Source of the DNA: Xanthobacteraceae bacterium
Lineage (GTDB): Bacteria > Pseudomonadota > Alphaproteobacteria > Rhizobiales > Xanthobacteraceae
DNA: 64,000 bases
Direction: 5' to 3'
Assembly: GCA_019635585.1 (NCBI GenBank)
Contig: JAHBZE010000001.1
Coordinates: forward strand, 1 to 64,000
Positions 8,859 through 18,030 of the stretch are shown piece by piece; the stretch's first letter is position 1, and the number at the start of each line of letters is the position of its first letter. A program made the position numbers and the translations under genes. Under the pieces are notes generated by a model. The model did not search any database, had not been told where the DNA came from, and worked only from the letters and a program-made list of their open reading frames with translations.

Positions 8859-9833
8859 TCAGGGCAATAATACCGTCTGGCCGGTAGTATTGCGGGCCTC
8901 GAGATCTCGGTGGGCCTGCTGGGCTTCCTTCAAAGGATAGGTCTGGTTCACCTGGATTTTGACCTTACCCTTCTCAACGACCTTCATGAGGTCCTTCGCG
9001 CCGGCTTCGAGTTCTTTCCGCGTCGCGAAGTAGTGGGCCATAGTTGGGCGGCTTACGATCAGCGAGCCCTTGGTGGCGAGGATGCCGAGATTAACGCCAT
9101 CGACAGGACCGGAAGCATTGCCGTAGCTGACCAGCATGCCGCGCGGCTTCAGGCTGTCGAGCGAACTCATAAACGTCGACTTGCCGACGCCGTCATAGAC
9201 CACGTCGCACTTCTTCCCTTTGGTGATTTCCGCCACACGCTTCGCAACGTCCTCGTCGCGATAGAGAATGACGTGATGGCAACCGTTCTTCTTGGCGATC
9301 GCAGCCTTCTCCTTGGAGCCGACCGTACCGATCACGGTGGCGCCCAGCGCGTTGGCCCATTGCGTCAGGATCTGGCCGACACCACCGGCGGCTGCATGCA
9401 CCAGGACGACGTGCTTCTTCTTCACCTTGAACAGCGAACGCAGCAAATATTGCGCGGTCAGGCCCTTGAGCATCATCGCGGCGGCGGTCTTGTCGCTGAT
9501 CCTCTTCGGCAGCTTGATGAGCTTGTCCGCGGGAAGATTGCGCTCGGTCGCGTAAGAGCCCATCACCGTGCCGTAAGCGACGCGGTCGCCCTTCTTGAAG
9601 CCCTTCACGCCCTTGCCGACGGAGACGACGACGCCAGCGCCCTCGTTCCCCGGCACGAACGGATAGGCGGCAGGCTTGTAGAGGCCGGTGCGGAAATATG
9701 TGTCGATGAAGTTGAGGCCGACCGCGGTCTGCTTGACGCGAACCTCGCCCGCTCCCGGCTCCGGTAAAGTAACTTCCTCGTATTTGAGAACTTCCGGACC
9801 GCCGTGCTCATAGACCCGAACCGCGAACGCCAT
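8859..9833 (-). CDS. NADPH:quinone oxidoreductase (zinc-independent MDR family)
   Basis: A 324-residue medium-chain dehydrogenase/reductase of the quinone oxidoreductase group. The N-terminal GroES-like barrel contains PFVPGNEGAGVV and the Rossmann domain contains HAAAGGVGQILTQWA. The zinc ligands of alcohol dehydrogenases are absent. The ATG at 9833 is preceded by GGAGGA at ideal spacing; an upstream in-frame GTG adds four residues. It would reduce quinones or enones with NADPH in the cytoplasm. The upstream SDR gene is 98 bases away on the same strand. Confidence 0.9.
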   Translation of the reverse strand: MAFAVRVYEHGGPEVLKYEEVTLPEPGAGEVRVKQTAVGLNFIDTYFRTGLYKPAAYPFVPGNEGAGVVVSVGKGVKGFKKGDRVAYGTVMGSYATERNLPADKLIKLPKRISDKTAAAMMLKGLTAQYLLRSLFKVKKKHVVLVHAAAGGVGQILTQWANALGATVIGTVGSKEKAAIAKKNGCHHVILYRDEDVAKRVAEITKGKKCDVVYDGVGKSTFMSSLDSLKPRGMLVSYGNASGPVDGVNLGILATKGSLIVSRPTMAHYFATRKELEAGAKDLMKVVEKGKVKIQVNQTYPLKEAQQAHRDLEARNTTGQTVLLP

Positions 9834-9931
9834 TGCTTCCTCCACCTCTAGGCCGCCGTCTTCGCGGCGGACGATGTTCTAGCTTTTTTGTTTGTCACAT
9901 ACGAGGGCGGCCGCGCGCAAACCCTTCGGCG

Positions 9932-10678
9932 CTAACGACCGCCGGAAACGCGCAGGATCGTGCCAGCGACGTAGCTCGCCTGTTCCGAAAGCAGATACAG
10001 GATCGCATCGGCGACCTCTTCGGCGGTCCCGGGGCGGCCCATGGGGATCATCGACCGAAGGCGATGGACCCGATCAGGCTGACCGCCGGACGCGTGGATT
10101 TCGGTGTCGATCATGCCCGGTGCGATCGCGTTCACGCGGATACCCTCGCCGGCCACTTCCTTTGAAAGGCCGACGGTAAGCGCGTCGATCGCGGCCTTGC
10201 TCGCGGCGTACCAGACATACTCTCCCGCGGCACCGAGCGTGGACGCCATCGAGCCGAGATTGACGATGACGCCGCCTTTGCCGCCTCGCGCGGTCGACAT
10301 GCGGCGGACTGCTTCGCGGGCGACGATCATCGCGCCAGTGACGTTGATGTCAACGACGCGCCGCATCATCTCGGTCGGTGCGTCCGCGAATTTTCCCGCG
10401 GTGCCGACGATACCGGCGTTGCTCACGAGATGAGTAAGCCTTCCGAATTTATCGACCGCTTCGAACATTTTCAGAATGTCGGCTTCCTTACCCATGTCGC
10501 CTTGAACGGCGATTGCGCGCGCATTGCTTTTTTCGATGTCCGCGACGACTTCCTTCGCAGCCTTTTCGTTACCGACATAATTGACGATGACGTCGTAGCC
10601 CTGGCGTCCGGCAAGGCGCGCGGTTGCTGCGCCGATGCCGCGGCTTCCGCCGGTGACGAGCAGTATCTTCTTTTCCAT
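9932..10678 (-). CDS. SDR-family NAD(P)-dependent oxidoreductase
   Basis: A 248-residue classical short-chain dehydrogenase. The cofactor motif TGGSRGIG is at residues 9-16, the NAG motif is in VSNAGIVG, and the catalytic Ser/Tyr/Lys are in NLGSMAS and YAASK. RVNAIAPGMIDTEI is the usual post-catalytic stretch. It resembles glucose-1-dehydrogenase or FabG-like enzymes of the family, but no neighbour fixes the substrate. It lies 9 bases after terC on the same strand and may share its transcript. Confidence 0.88.
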   Translation of the reverse strand: MEKKILLVTGGSRGIGAATARLAGRQGYDVIVNYVGNEKAAKEVVADIEKSNARAIAVQGDMGKEADILKMFEAVDKFGRLTHLVSNAGIVGTAGKFADAPTEMMRRVVDINVTGAMIVAREAVRRMSTARGGKGGVIVNLGSMASTLGAAGEYVWYAASKAAIDALTVGLSKEVAGEGIRVNAIAPGMIDTEIHASGGQPDRVHRLRSMIPMGRPGTAEEVADAILYLLSEQASYVAGTILRVSGGR

Positions 10679-10687
10679 CCCTGACTC

Positions 10688-11473
10688 TTATTTCTTCCTT
10701 GTTCCCGCCTTCGCCCTTTTCCCGGTAGCGGCAGCGGCAGTCTTTGCCTTGCGGTTATTCTTGCGCGACGCGATGTTGATGCCTTCGACCAGGCCCGCGA
10801 ATGCCATCGAGAAGTAGATGTAGCCGCGCGGGATCTTGAAGCCGAGACCGTCGGCGACGAGCGCGATGCCGATCAGCAACAGGAACGCGAGCGCGAGCAC
10901 CTTCGTAGTCGGATGACGCGAGATGAAATCAGAAATCCAGCCCGACGCCGCGTACATGATGACGACCGCGATCAGGACTGCGATCACCATGATTTCGAGA
11001 TCCTCGGCGAGGCCGATCGCGGTGATGATCGAGTCGATCGAGAATACGATGTCGATCAGGATGATCTGGAAGATGATCGTCCAGAAGGCGCCAGAAGCGA
11101 CTGACGGCTTCGCGGCACCGTGGTCGCCTTCGACTTCCTTGTGTAATTCCTGCACGGATTTGACGATCAGGAACACGCCGCCCGCGAACAGCACGATATC
11201 GCGCCAGGAGAAGCCGTGACCGAACAACGTGAACACCGGCTCCTTCAGCGCGATGATCCACGTCAGCACGAAAAGCAGTGCGATCCGGAAGATTAGTGCG
11301 AGCCCAAGTCCGATCTGCCGCGCGCGCTTTGCTGCCTGCTTGCCGAGCCGCTGCACCAGCAGCGAAATGAAAATCACGTTGTCGATGCCGAGTACGATCT
11401 CAAGCACGGTCAGCGTGATCAGCGCGACCCACGCCGAAGGGTCGAACAGCCAGTCGAATACGGGGAAGCTCAT
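10688..11473 (-). CDS. TerC-family integral membrane protein
   Basis: A 261-residue polytopic membrane protein of about seven helices. The two signature helices with buried acidic residues are visible as EIVLGIDNVIFIS (about residues 26-38) and DIVFSIDSIITAIG. Proteins of this family include tellurite-resistance TerC and Mn2+ exporters such as Alx/MeeF/YkoY; metal export to proteins at the membrane is a reasonable inference. The C-terminal 30 residues are Lys/Arg/Ala-rich and cytosolic. Its ATG overlaps the pcs stop (ATGA), so translation is probably coupled to phosphatidylcholine synthase. Confidence 0.9.
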   Translation of the reverse strand: MSFPVFDWLFDPSAWVALITLTVLEIVLGIDNVIFISLLVQRLGKQAAKRARQIGLGLALIFRIALLFVLTWIIALKEPVFTLFGHGFSWRDIVLFAGGVFLIVKSVQELHKEVEGDHGAAKPSVASGAFWTIIFQIILIDIVFSIDSIITAIGLAEDLEIMVIAVLIAVVIMYAASGWISDFISRHPTTKVLALAFLLLIGIALVADGLGFKIPRGYIYFSMAFAGLVEGINIASRKNNRKAKTAAAATGKRAKAGTRKK

Positions 11474-12174
11474 GGGCGGGTCCGGAGAAATCCTGCGGCG
11501 AGAAAGTAAAGTCCTATCACGCCAAGAGCAATGACGGCATAGGCTGGTGGAGTGAGTTCATATCCAAGCGCGAGGAGCGCGAATACAGTCCACGCACCGA
11601 GCAATAACATCGTGAGCCAGCGCAGGCTTCTCACGCGAAGCGGATGCAGAAATGCGACCGGGACGAAGGTCAGTGCGCAAAATACGGCAACCGTAGATGC
11701 AACGATTATCGGCGGCGGTTTCAGGAGAAACAAGTAGAACACGACGATGTTCCAGCAGGCCGGAAAGCCACGGAAGTACGAGTCGTCCGTTTTCATCCGG
11801 AGATCGGCGAAATAGAGCGCGCCGGTTATCGCGATTACGGCACCTGCCGCGTAGTTCCAGAGCGGTGGGATGAGGCCGCTCACCACGAGCGCATAGGACG
11901 GCACCATTACATAATTGAGATAGTCGACGACCAAATCGAGAATGTCGCCCGACCAGTGCGGCAACACCTCCCTTACCTGCAGCCGCCGCGCGAGCGGCCC
12001 GTCGATGCCGTCGACGATCAGCGCGATGCCGAGCCACAGAAACATTGCGCTAAAGCGGCGTTCGTGCGCGGCAAGCAGAGCAAGCAGGCCGAAGGCGACT
12101 CCGCTTGCCGTCAGCACATGGACGGCGAAGGCCAGTGTCCGCTCGGCAAGACTATAGGGGGTGCGCGGGTTCAT
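11470..12174 (-). CDS. pcs: Phosphatidylcholine synthase
   Basis: A 234-residue CDP-alcohol phosphotransferase with about eight membrane helices. The catalytic signature D-G-x2-A-R-x8-G-x3-D-x3-D is present as DGPLARR followed by SGDILDLVVDYLNYV. The DYLNYVMVP ending and overall length fit the rhizobial enzyme that condenses choline with CDP-diacylglycerol. The start at 12174 (MNPRTPYS) is preferred over the upstream codon at 12225. It overlaps terC by 4 bases. The gene supports membership in Rhizobiales, where phosphatidylcholine is a major membrane lipid. Confidence 0.92.
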   Translation of the reverse strand: MNPRTPYSLAERTLAFAVHVLTASGVAFGLLALLAAHERRFSAMFLWLGIALIVDGIDGPLARRLQVREVLPHWSGDILDLVVDYLNYVMVPSYALVVSGLIPPLWNYAAGAVIAITGALYFADLRMKTDDSYFRGFPACWNIVVFYLFLLKPPPIIVASTVAVFCALTFVPVAFLHPLRVRSLRWLTMLLLGAWTVFALLALGYELTPPAYAVIALGVIGLYFLAAGFLRTRP

Positions 12175-12246
12175 GCAGGTTCTTAGACCATCCGGGAACG
12201 CCCGCATATTTCGCGCGGCGTCCAAAAATGAGGTAGTTTCTCGCGC

Positions 12247-13452
12247 ATGTCGAAACCCTTACTTACCTGCGATGCCGCGGTTGTCGGCGGCGGTCCGGCC
12301 GGACTGGTCGCGGCGCTCGCGCTTGCACATGGTGGAGTGAAGATCGCACTGCTGGCGCCTCTGCCGGCGCATGCCGACCGTCGGACCACAGCGCTTCTCG
12401 GCACGTCGGTCGATACGCTCCGGAAGCTCGAAATCTCGGATTCTATTCTCCAAAGATCGGCCCCGCTCAAACGCCTTCGGCTGGCTGACGGCACGAGGCG
12501 GCTGATCCGCACGCCCGAAGTCACGTTCGATTCTTCCGAAATCGGTCTCGATGCGTTTGGCTACAATATCGAGAACGAGACACTGCTCGCGGTATTGCGC
12601 GAGACGCTCGGCCGTTACGAAAACCTGCGTGTGTTGGAGCGCCCGGCGGCGCGCGTCGAGGCCGGCGAAGAAGGTGCGCGCATCTTGCTCGACGACGGTA
12701 CTGAAATTCAGACCCGGCTCGTTGTTGCGGCCGACGGGCGCAACTCGCTTTGCCGTGCAAGCGCGGGCATCCACACGACCAAACGCGCGCTGCCGCAAAC
12801 GGCTGTGGCGCTGAATCTGTTTCACACGCGGCCACATAACGACACCTCGACAGAATTTCATACCGAGAGCGGCCCTTTCACGTTGGTTCCGCTGCCCGGT
12901 CTTCGCTCGAGCCTGGTCTGGGTCTGCACGGCCAAGGACGCCGAGCGGGTGCGTGCGGCGTCCGACTCTGAACTGGCGCGCGAAATCGAAGCGAAGTCCC
13001 ATTCGCTGCTCGGACAGATCGAAATCGACGGTCCGCGGGGAATTTTTCCGCTCGGAATCGAGATCGCAGACAAGTTCGCCGCGAACCGGATCGCCTTGGT
13101 CGGGGAATCCGGTCACGTCATCCCGCCAATCGGTGCACAGGGCCTCAATCTCGGCATCCGCGATGCGAATGCCATTGCCGAACTTGCTTGTGCCACGCTC
13201 GCCGAAGGGCGCGACCCCGGCGGCAGCGATGTTATGGAAGCCTACGATTTTACCCGGCGGGGCGATGTCCGGTCGCGCGCGGTCGCGGTCGAAATGCTCG
13301 GGCGCTCGCTGCTCTCCGGCTTTCTGCCGGTGCACATGGCTCGCGGCCTCGGGCTCGAAATCGCGTCGCGCGTGCCGTTTCTGCGCCGCGGATTGATGCG
13401 CGGTGGTCTTGGTGGCAGCCTCTCCGGCCGCGGCCATTCAAAAATCGCGTAA
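12247..13452 (+). CDS. UbiH/COQ6-family FAD-dependent hydroxylase
   Basis: A 401-residue class A flavin monooxygenase. FAD-binding GGGPAGLVAALALA lies at about residues 14-27. The DG motif (VVAADGRNSLCR) and the GD-type motif (IALVGESGHVIPPIGAQGLN) are present, the latter with GES in place of the usual GD. NLGIRDANAIAEL is typical of ubiquinone-pathway hydroxylases UbiH/UbiF/UbiI/UbiL. It probably hydroxylates an octa- or decaprenyl-phenol intermediate of ubiquinone biosynthesis. Ring position cannot be told from sequence reading. It diverges from pcs across a 72-base gap that must hold both promoters. Confidence 0.87.
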   Translation: MSKPLLTCDAAVVGGGPAGLVAALALAHGGVKIALLAPLPAHADRRTTALLGTSVDTLRKLEISDSILQRSAPLKRLRLADGTRRLIRTPEVTFDSSEIGLDAFGYNIENETLLAVLRETLGRYENLRVLERPAARVEAGEEGARILLDDGTEIQTRLVVAADGRNSLCRASAGIHTTKRALPQTAVALNLFHTRPHNDTSTEFHTESGPFTLVPLPGLRSSLVWVCTAKDAERVRAASDSELAREIEAKSHSLLGQIEIDGPRGIFPLGIEIADKFAANRIALVGESGHVIPPIGAQGLNLGIRDANAIAELACATLAEGRDPGGSDVMEAYDFTRRGDVRSRAVAVEMLGRSLLSGFLPVHMARGLGLEIASRVPFLRRGLMRGGLGGSLSGRGHSKIA

Positions 13453-13612
13453 ATTTTCGGACAAAATGCCGATTTTGCGGAACAATCTCCGCATCCAGGA
13501 ATCGTATTCGAGGGGTTATCTCCGCAAATTGTGATTACGTGCCGCGAACGAATGCGGCGACAATACGCGTCCCGACTGCATCATCGCCAACGCCCCAAGC
13601 AAAGGCTTTGCC

Positions 13613-14890
13613 ATGACCGTGCCGGCTGCCACGCCTTCGACCGAGACCCTGCTCAGCGAATATCGCCGCGTGCGCGGCGACACCGAGAAGCTCGCCGAGC
13701 CGCTTTCTCCCGAAGACCAGATCTTGCAGTCGATGCCCGACGCGAGCCCGGCGAAGTGGCATCGGGCGCATACCACGTGGTTCTTTGAAGCGTTCATCCT
13801 GAAGCAGTTCGATCCGGAATATCGTCCGTTCGATGAGCGCTTTAACTTCCTCTACAATTCCTATTACGAGGCGATGGGTGCACGGCATCCGCGTCCGCAG
13901 CGCGGGCTGCTTAGCCGTCCGTCGGTCGAAGAAGTCGGCCGTTACCGCGCGCATGTCGATGCCGCGATGGAAAAGCTGATCTCACGTGACGCGGGTAACA
14001 AGCAGAGCGAGTTGTCCACGCTGATCGTGCTCGGCTGTCACCATGAGCAGCAGCATCAGGAATTGCTGCTCACCGACATGCTGCATCACCTATCCTGCAA
14101 CCCGATCAAGCCCGCTTATATCGAGCGCAAGGCCGACGCGCCGGGTAAAGCCGTGCCGGTCAAATTCGTTTCGTTCGAAGGCGGGCTGGTCGATATTGGT
14201 TTTGAAGGCGACGGCTTCTTCTACGACAACGAAGGCCCGCGCCATAAAACTTACCTGCGCCCGTTCGCGATCGCGGACCGTGCCGTCACCAACGGCGAGT
14301 GGCTCGAATTTATCCGCGACGGAGGCTACGAGAACGTAACGCTCTGGCTTTCCGACGGCTGGTACAAATGTGGCGAGGAAGGCTGGCGCGCACCACTCTA
14401 CTGGGAAGAGCGCGACGGTGTCTGGCACTCGATGACGCTCGGCGGTGTGCATCCGGTCAATCCGGCGGCACCCGTCACGCACATCAGCTACTACGAGGCG
14501 GATGCGTTTGCGCGCTGGGCTGGCAAGCGGCTACCGCTCGAAGCCGAATGGGAAATCGCTTCCGCCGGCCTGCCGGTGAAGGGCAACACGGTCGGCACCG
14601 GCGAGCTTCGCCCGCTACCCGCGAAGCCGAACGGCGTGCCGCTGCATCAGATGTTCGGCGACGTCTGGGAATGGACCGCGAGCCCCTATCAGCCCTACCC
14701 GGGCTTTCGCACGGTGCCGGGTGCCGTCGGCGAATACAACGGCAAGTTCATGGTCAACCAGTTCGTATTGCGCGGCGGTTCCTGCGCGACGCCCGAAGGA
14801 CATATCCGCCCGACCTACCGCAATTTCTTTTATCCGCATCAGCGCTGGCAGTTTACCGGATTGCGGCTCGCGCACGACATTGAGGGATAA
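13613..14890 (+). CDS. egtB: Ergothioneine synthase EgtB (hercynine oxygenase)
   Basis: A 425-residue iron-dependent sulfoxide synthase. The N-terminal DinB-type helical domain carries the HxxxHxE iron motif at H144/H148/E150 (HHEQQHQE), with a third ligand from H50 or H53 in KWHRAHTTWFF. The C-terminal formylglycine-generating-enzyme-like domain contains FGDVWEWTASPY and LRGGSCATP. It joins a sulfur donor (gamma-Glu-Cys or Cys) to hercynine. egtD follows after 5 bases, so the two form an operon; egtA, egtC and egtE are not adjacent. Confidence 0.95.
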   Translation: MTVPAATPSTETLLSEYRRVRGDTEKLAEPLSPEDQILQSMPDASPAKWHRAHTTWFFEAFILKQFDPEYRPFDERFNFLYNSYYEAMGARHPRPQRGLLSRPSVEEVGRYRAHVDAAMEKLISRDAGNKQSELSTLIVLGCHHEQQHQELLLTDMLHHLSCNPIKPAYIERKADAPGKAVPVKFVSFEGGLVDIGFEGDGFFYDNEGPRHKTYLRPFAIADRAVTNGEWLEFIRDGGYENVTLWLSDGWYKCGEEGWRAPLYWEERDGVWHSMTLGGVHPVNPAAPVTHISYYEADAFARWAGKRLPLEAEWEIASAGLPVKGNTVGTGELRPLPAKPNGVPLHQMFGDVWEWTASPYQPYPGFRTVPGAVGEYNGKFMVNQFVLRGGSCATPEGHIRPTYRNFFYPHQRWQFTGLRLAHDIEG

Positions 14891-14895
14891 TTCTT

Positions 14896-15834
14896 TTGCT
14901 CGATAAAACGCAGAACAAGGCCTTTTACGAGGATGTCGTTTCGGGACTTTCGCTGCCGCAGAAAGCGATTCCGCCGAAATATTTTTACGACGAACGCGGT
15001 TCACAGCTGTTCGACGAAATCTGCGACGTGCCGGAATATTATCCGACACGCACGGAGGCCGCGCTGCTTTCGCGCGTTGCGCCGGAGCTCACTGCGCGCC
15101 TAGCGGATTTCGATCATCTGGTCGAATACGGCAGCGGCGCAAGCAGGAAGACGCGGATCGTGCTCGACGCGCTGTCGCGGCTCAAATCATATGTGCCGAT
15201 GGACATCAGCGAGGAATTTCTGCTCGGCGTCGCGGACAAGCTGAACGGTGATTATCCGAAGCTCGACGTGGTGCCGCTGGTCGGCGACTTCACGAAAGAT
15301 TTGACGTTGCCTGCGGAAGTGCGGCGCGGGCGCAAGATCGGCTTCTTCCCCGGCTCGACCATCGGCAATCTCGGACCCGAGGGCGGCAGGGATTTTCTGG
15401 CGCGTGCGCGAAAGCTGCTCGGCGATGACGCCGCCTTCATCCTCGGCGCCGATCTTGTGAAGAACGCCGACGTGTTGCGTGCAGCCTATAACGACCGCGC
15501 GGGCGTGACCGCGAAGTTCAATCTCAATCTGCTCTCGCGGATCAATCGTGAACTGGGCGCGAATTTCGACGAATGCGCGTTTCATCACGATGCGGTCTGG
15601 AACGGCGAGGAAAGCCGGATCGAGATGCATCTGGTGAGCGACGCCGCGCAGTCGGTGGCGCTGAACGGCCACACGTTCCGTTTCCGGCCGGGCGAAACCA
15701 TCCACACCGAAAATTCCTACAAGTTCACACCGGCGCGGTTGACTGAACTTGCAAAAGACGCGGGTTGGCGCGCCGACGAAATCTGGACGGACAAGAAATT
15801 TCCGTTTGCGGTAGCGCTGCTTTCGGCCGCCTGA
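14896..15834 (+). CDS. egtD: L-histidine N-alpha-methyltransferase EgtD
   Basis: A 312-residue SAM-dependent enzyme that trimethylates histidine to hercynine, the first step of ergothioneine synthesis. The family opening PKYFYDERGSQLFDEI and the SAM-site region EYGSGASRKTRIVLDAL are clear, as is GFFPGSTIGN. The start codon is TTG, with GAGGG 10 bases upstream at the egtB stop, so initiation is probably coupled to egtB. The stop codon abuts the stop of the convergent CoA-transferase gene with no intervening base. Confidence 0.95.
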   Translation: MLDKTQNKAFYEDVVSGLSLPQKAIPPKYFYDERGSQLFDEICDVPEYYPTRTEAALLSRVAPELTARLADFDHLVEYGSGASRKTRIVLDALSRLKSYVPMDISEEFLLGVADKLNGDYPKLDVVPLVGDFTKDLTLPAEVRRGRKIGFFPGSTIGNLGPEGGRDFLARARKLLGDDAAFILGADLVKNADVLRAAYNDRAGVTAKFNLNLLSRINRELGANFDECAFHHDAVWNGEESRIEMHLVSDAAQSVALNGHTFRFRPGETIHTENSYKFTPARLTELAKDAGWRADEIWTDKKFPFAVALLSAA

Positions 15835-16938
15835 TTATTTTACGCGCGGATAAGTTCGTGCGCCGCTGACGCGGAACGCAGGCGAAATCGGCACCGGCAA
15901 TGCCGGAATAGTCTTATCGCCGGCGCTCGAAGCAATCTGTTCGGTAAAGAGACCGCGCTTCACGAAATGTTCGTCGGCAAGCGCTTCTTCAAGCGTCGCC
16001 ATGATCGTCACGCAGCAGTCGGCAGCAGCGAATTTCGGCTTCCAGTGCGCGGCGGTTTCCCTCGCGACAATCTCGCGAACCGCGTGTTTCGTCGCTTCCG
16101 GATTTTTGAAGTCGTTGGTCAATTCCTGCGGCAGACCGATCACCCCGCAGAACGCCATCCAGAATTTCTGTTCCAGCGCGCCGCAGCAGACGAGCTTGCC
16201 GTCCTTGGTCGGATAGATCTGGTAGCGCGGCGAGCCGCCGGTCGTGCTGAGCGACGCCGGACCCGGCTCTTTGTGGGTCGCGTGCAGGGTCGCGAGCGCC
16301 ATCCAGCAGAATGTGAACATCGCGTCCGCCATTGCGACATCGATATAGGAGCCCTTCCCGCTTTTGCCGCGCGCGATCAGCGCGAGCAGGATATTCGTCA
16401 CCGCCGGAAAGGTCCCGCCGCCGATGTCGGCGATTAGCGCGGGCGGCACGACCGGCCGGTCGGCGGGACCGGGCGCTAGCGAAAGCAGGCCAGTCGAGCC
16501 GATGTAGTTCAAATCGTGACCCGCCTCGTCGCGTTTCGGGCCATCCTGTCCGTAGCCGGTGATCGAGCAATAGATCAGCTTCGGATTGATCTTCGAAAGC
16601 TCGTCGTAGCCGAGCCCGTGCTTCGCCATAACGCCGGGGCGGAATTGCTCGACCAGCACATCGGCGCGTGCCGCGAGATCGCGCGCGGCTTTGCGCCCTT
16701 CTTCCGTACGCAGGTCAACGACGAGACTTTTCTTGCCGCGATTGAGCATCGCAAAGGCCGCGGAGACGCCGTCCCATTGCGGCGGATAGGCGCGCATGTC
16801 CTCGCCGCCCGGCTTTTCGACCTTGATCACTTCCGCACCGGCTTCGGCGAGCATGAGCGTCGCTACCGGTCCGGGAAGCAAAGTCGTGAAGTCGGCGACG
16901 AGGATGCCTTTCAGCGGCGGTTCTTGGGGTGCGCTCAT
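15835..16938 (-). CDS. CaiB/BaiF-family CoA transferase (alpha-methylacyl-CoA racemase-like)
   Basis: A 367-residue class III CoA transferase/racemase. The N-terminal region LPGPVATLMLAEAGAEVIKV and the conserved AGHDLNYIG (His141, Asp142) place it in the family, near the alpha-methylacyl-CoA racemases. It would move CoA between carboxylic acids or epimerise a 2-methylacyl-CoA. Its ATG overlaps the stop of the upstream AEC transporter, suggesting uptake and CoA activation of one acid in one operon. The CoA-ester lyase at 18031 is divergent and may belong to the same pathway. Substrate not determinable. Confidence 0.87.
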   Translation of the reverse strand: MSAPQEPPLKGILVADFTTLLPGPVATLMLAEAGAEVIKVEKPGGEDMRAYPPQWDGVSAAFAMLNRGKKSLVVDLRTEEGRKAARDLAARADVLVEQFRPGVMAKHGLGYDELSKINPKLIYCSITGYGQDGPKRDEAGHDLNYIGSTGLLSLAPGPADRPVVPPALIADIGGGTFPAVTNILLALIARGKSGKGSYIDVAMADAMFTFCWMALATLHATHKEPGPASLSTTGGSPRYQIYPTKDGKLVCCGALEQKFWMAFCGVIGLPQELTNDFKNPEATKHAVREIVARETAAHWKPKFAAADCCVTIMATLEEALADEHFVKRGLFTEQIASSAGDKTIPALPVPISPAFRVSGARTYPRVK

Positions 16939-17897
16939 TGAAACAAAACGACCGGCAGGATTTTCCGCTCAATGAGATAGAGCAATCCGGTGACCGTCAA
17001 CACCGATGCGATGGTCCCGATCAGAATGCCGTTCGAGGTTTGCTCGATATAGACCTCGTATTGCCGCGCCATGATGAAGGCGTTGAGCGCGGGCGGCAGG
17101 CCCGCGAGCAGGATCGCGGTATAGGCCCAGACCGGATTGACGCCGCCGATCGAGCCCATGACGAGCCAGACCAGCAGCGGATGGATCAGCAAGCCGATCA
17201 GCAGAAGTGCCGGGACTTCGCGCGGGACACCCGTGAAGGGCCGCAGCGCCACCGTCACGCCGAGCGTGAAAAGCGCGCAAGGCGCCGCGGCGCTCTTCAG
17301 GAACTCCAGCATCCGGTCAATCGCTGCCGGAGGTGTCCAGTGGGCCCAGGCGGCGAGCACGCCGAGGATCGTCGCGACGATAAATGGATGGGTGAAGACG
17401 CGGCGGAGTACGAAAAGAACGGTCGCAAACGTCCCTTTCTTCTCGACGCCTGCTGCCGCCATCAGGAACGGCACCACCGCGAAGAAGAAGGCGGAGTCGA
17501 AGGTGACGATCAGCGCGACCGGCACCGTCGCCTGCGGTCCAAGCACCGCGAGCGCAATGCCCGGTCCCATGTAGCCGACGTTTGCATATGCACCGACGAC
17601 GCCGGCAATGGTCGCTTCCGGCCAGTTGCCGTTCCGCGCCCAGAGCCCGACGAGGAAGGCGAGCAAAAAGGACAGCGCCGTGCAGAACGTGGTCGCCGCG
17701 ACGAAGCGCCAGTTCGCCAGTTCCTCGATCGGCGTTCGGGAAATGAGCTGGAAGAACAGCGACGGCAGCGCAAGGTACAGGATGAAGAAGTTCATCCAGG
17801 CCATGCCGCCTTCCGGAATCTTGCCGAGCTTGCCGCTGACGAAGCCGAGAAAGATCACGCCGAAAAACGGCAGCGCCAGCGCGAGAATGTCCGCCAT
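16935..17897 (-). CDS. AEC-family (auxin efflux carrier-like) transporter
   Basis: A 320-residue membrane protein of about ten helices in two inverted halves. It starts MADILALALPFFGVIFLG and contains GNWPEATIAGVVGAYANVGY, a helix-breaking segment seen in bacterial AEC/bile-acid-fold carriers such as malonate transporters. It overlaps the CoA-transferase start by 4 bases, which suggests it imports or exports a small carboxylate used by that enzyme. Direction and substrate are inferred, not shown. Confidence 0.85.
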   Translation of the reverse strand: MADILALALPFFGVIFLGFVSGKLGKIPEGGMAWMNFFILYLALPSLFFQLISRTPIEELANWRFVAATTFCTALSFLLAFLVGLWARNGNWPEATIAGVVGAYANVGYMGPGIALAVLGPQATVPVALIVTFDSAFFFAVVPFLMAAAGVEKKGTFATVLFVLRRVFTHPFIVATILGVLAAWAHWTPPAAIDRMLEFLKSAAAPCALFTLGVTVALRPFTGVPREVPALLLIGLLIHPLLVWLVMGSIGGVNPVWAYTAILLAGLPPALNAFIMARQYEVYIEQTSNGILIGTIASVLTVTGLLYLIERKILPVVLFQ

Positions 17898-18030
17898 GAT
17901 GAATACCGGTGAGGATTTTCGGCGGCCACCTACCGGCTTCGCGGCGTTCCGGTCAACACATGTTGCAGCGCACTAGCCCGGCGCCCGGCGCTCGGCTAAA
18001 CCACTCCAGATCGACCTTGGGGGCGTTGCA

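Noticed and set aside
9853..9870. CCGCCG/CGGCGG hairpin between the SDR and quinone-reductase genes
   Set aside because: Only 6 bp in very GC-rich sequence and no T-run on the strand that is transcribed.
12259..13437. A 392-codon minus-strand frame opposite the UbiH-like gene
   Set aside because: No motif or plausible start; the plus strand has full FAD-binding motifs.
13476..13493. TGCGGA-N6-TCCGCA palindrome upstream of egtB
   Set aside because: Short, no T-tract, and such palindromes are expected in GC-rich DNA; not enough to call a site.
16929..17912. A 327-codon plus-strand frame opposite the AEC transporter
   Set aside because: Composition is a run of Arg, Asp, Glu and His typical of an antisense shadow in GC-rich DNA; the minus strand encodes a well-formed transporter.
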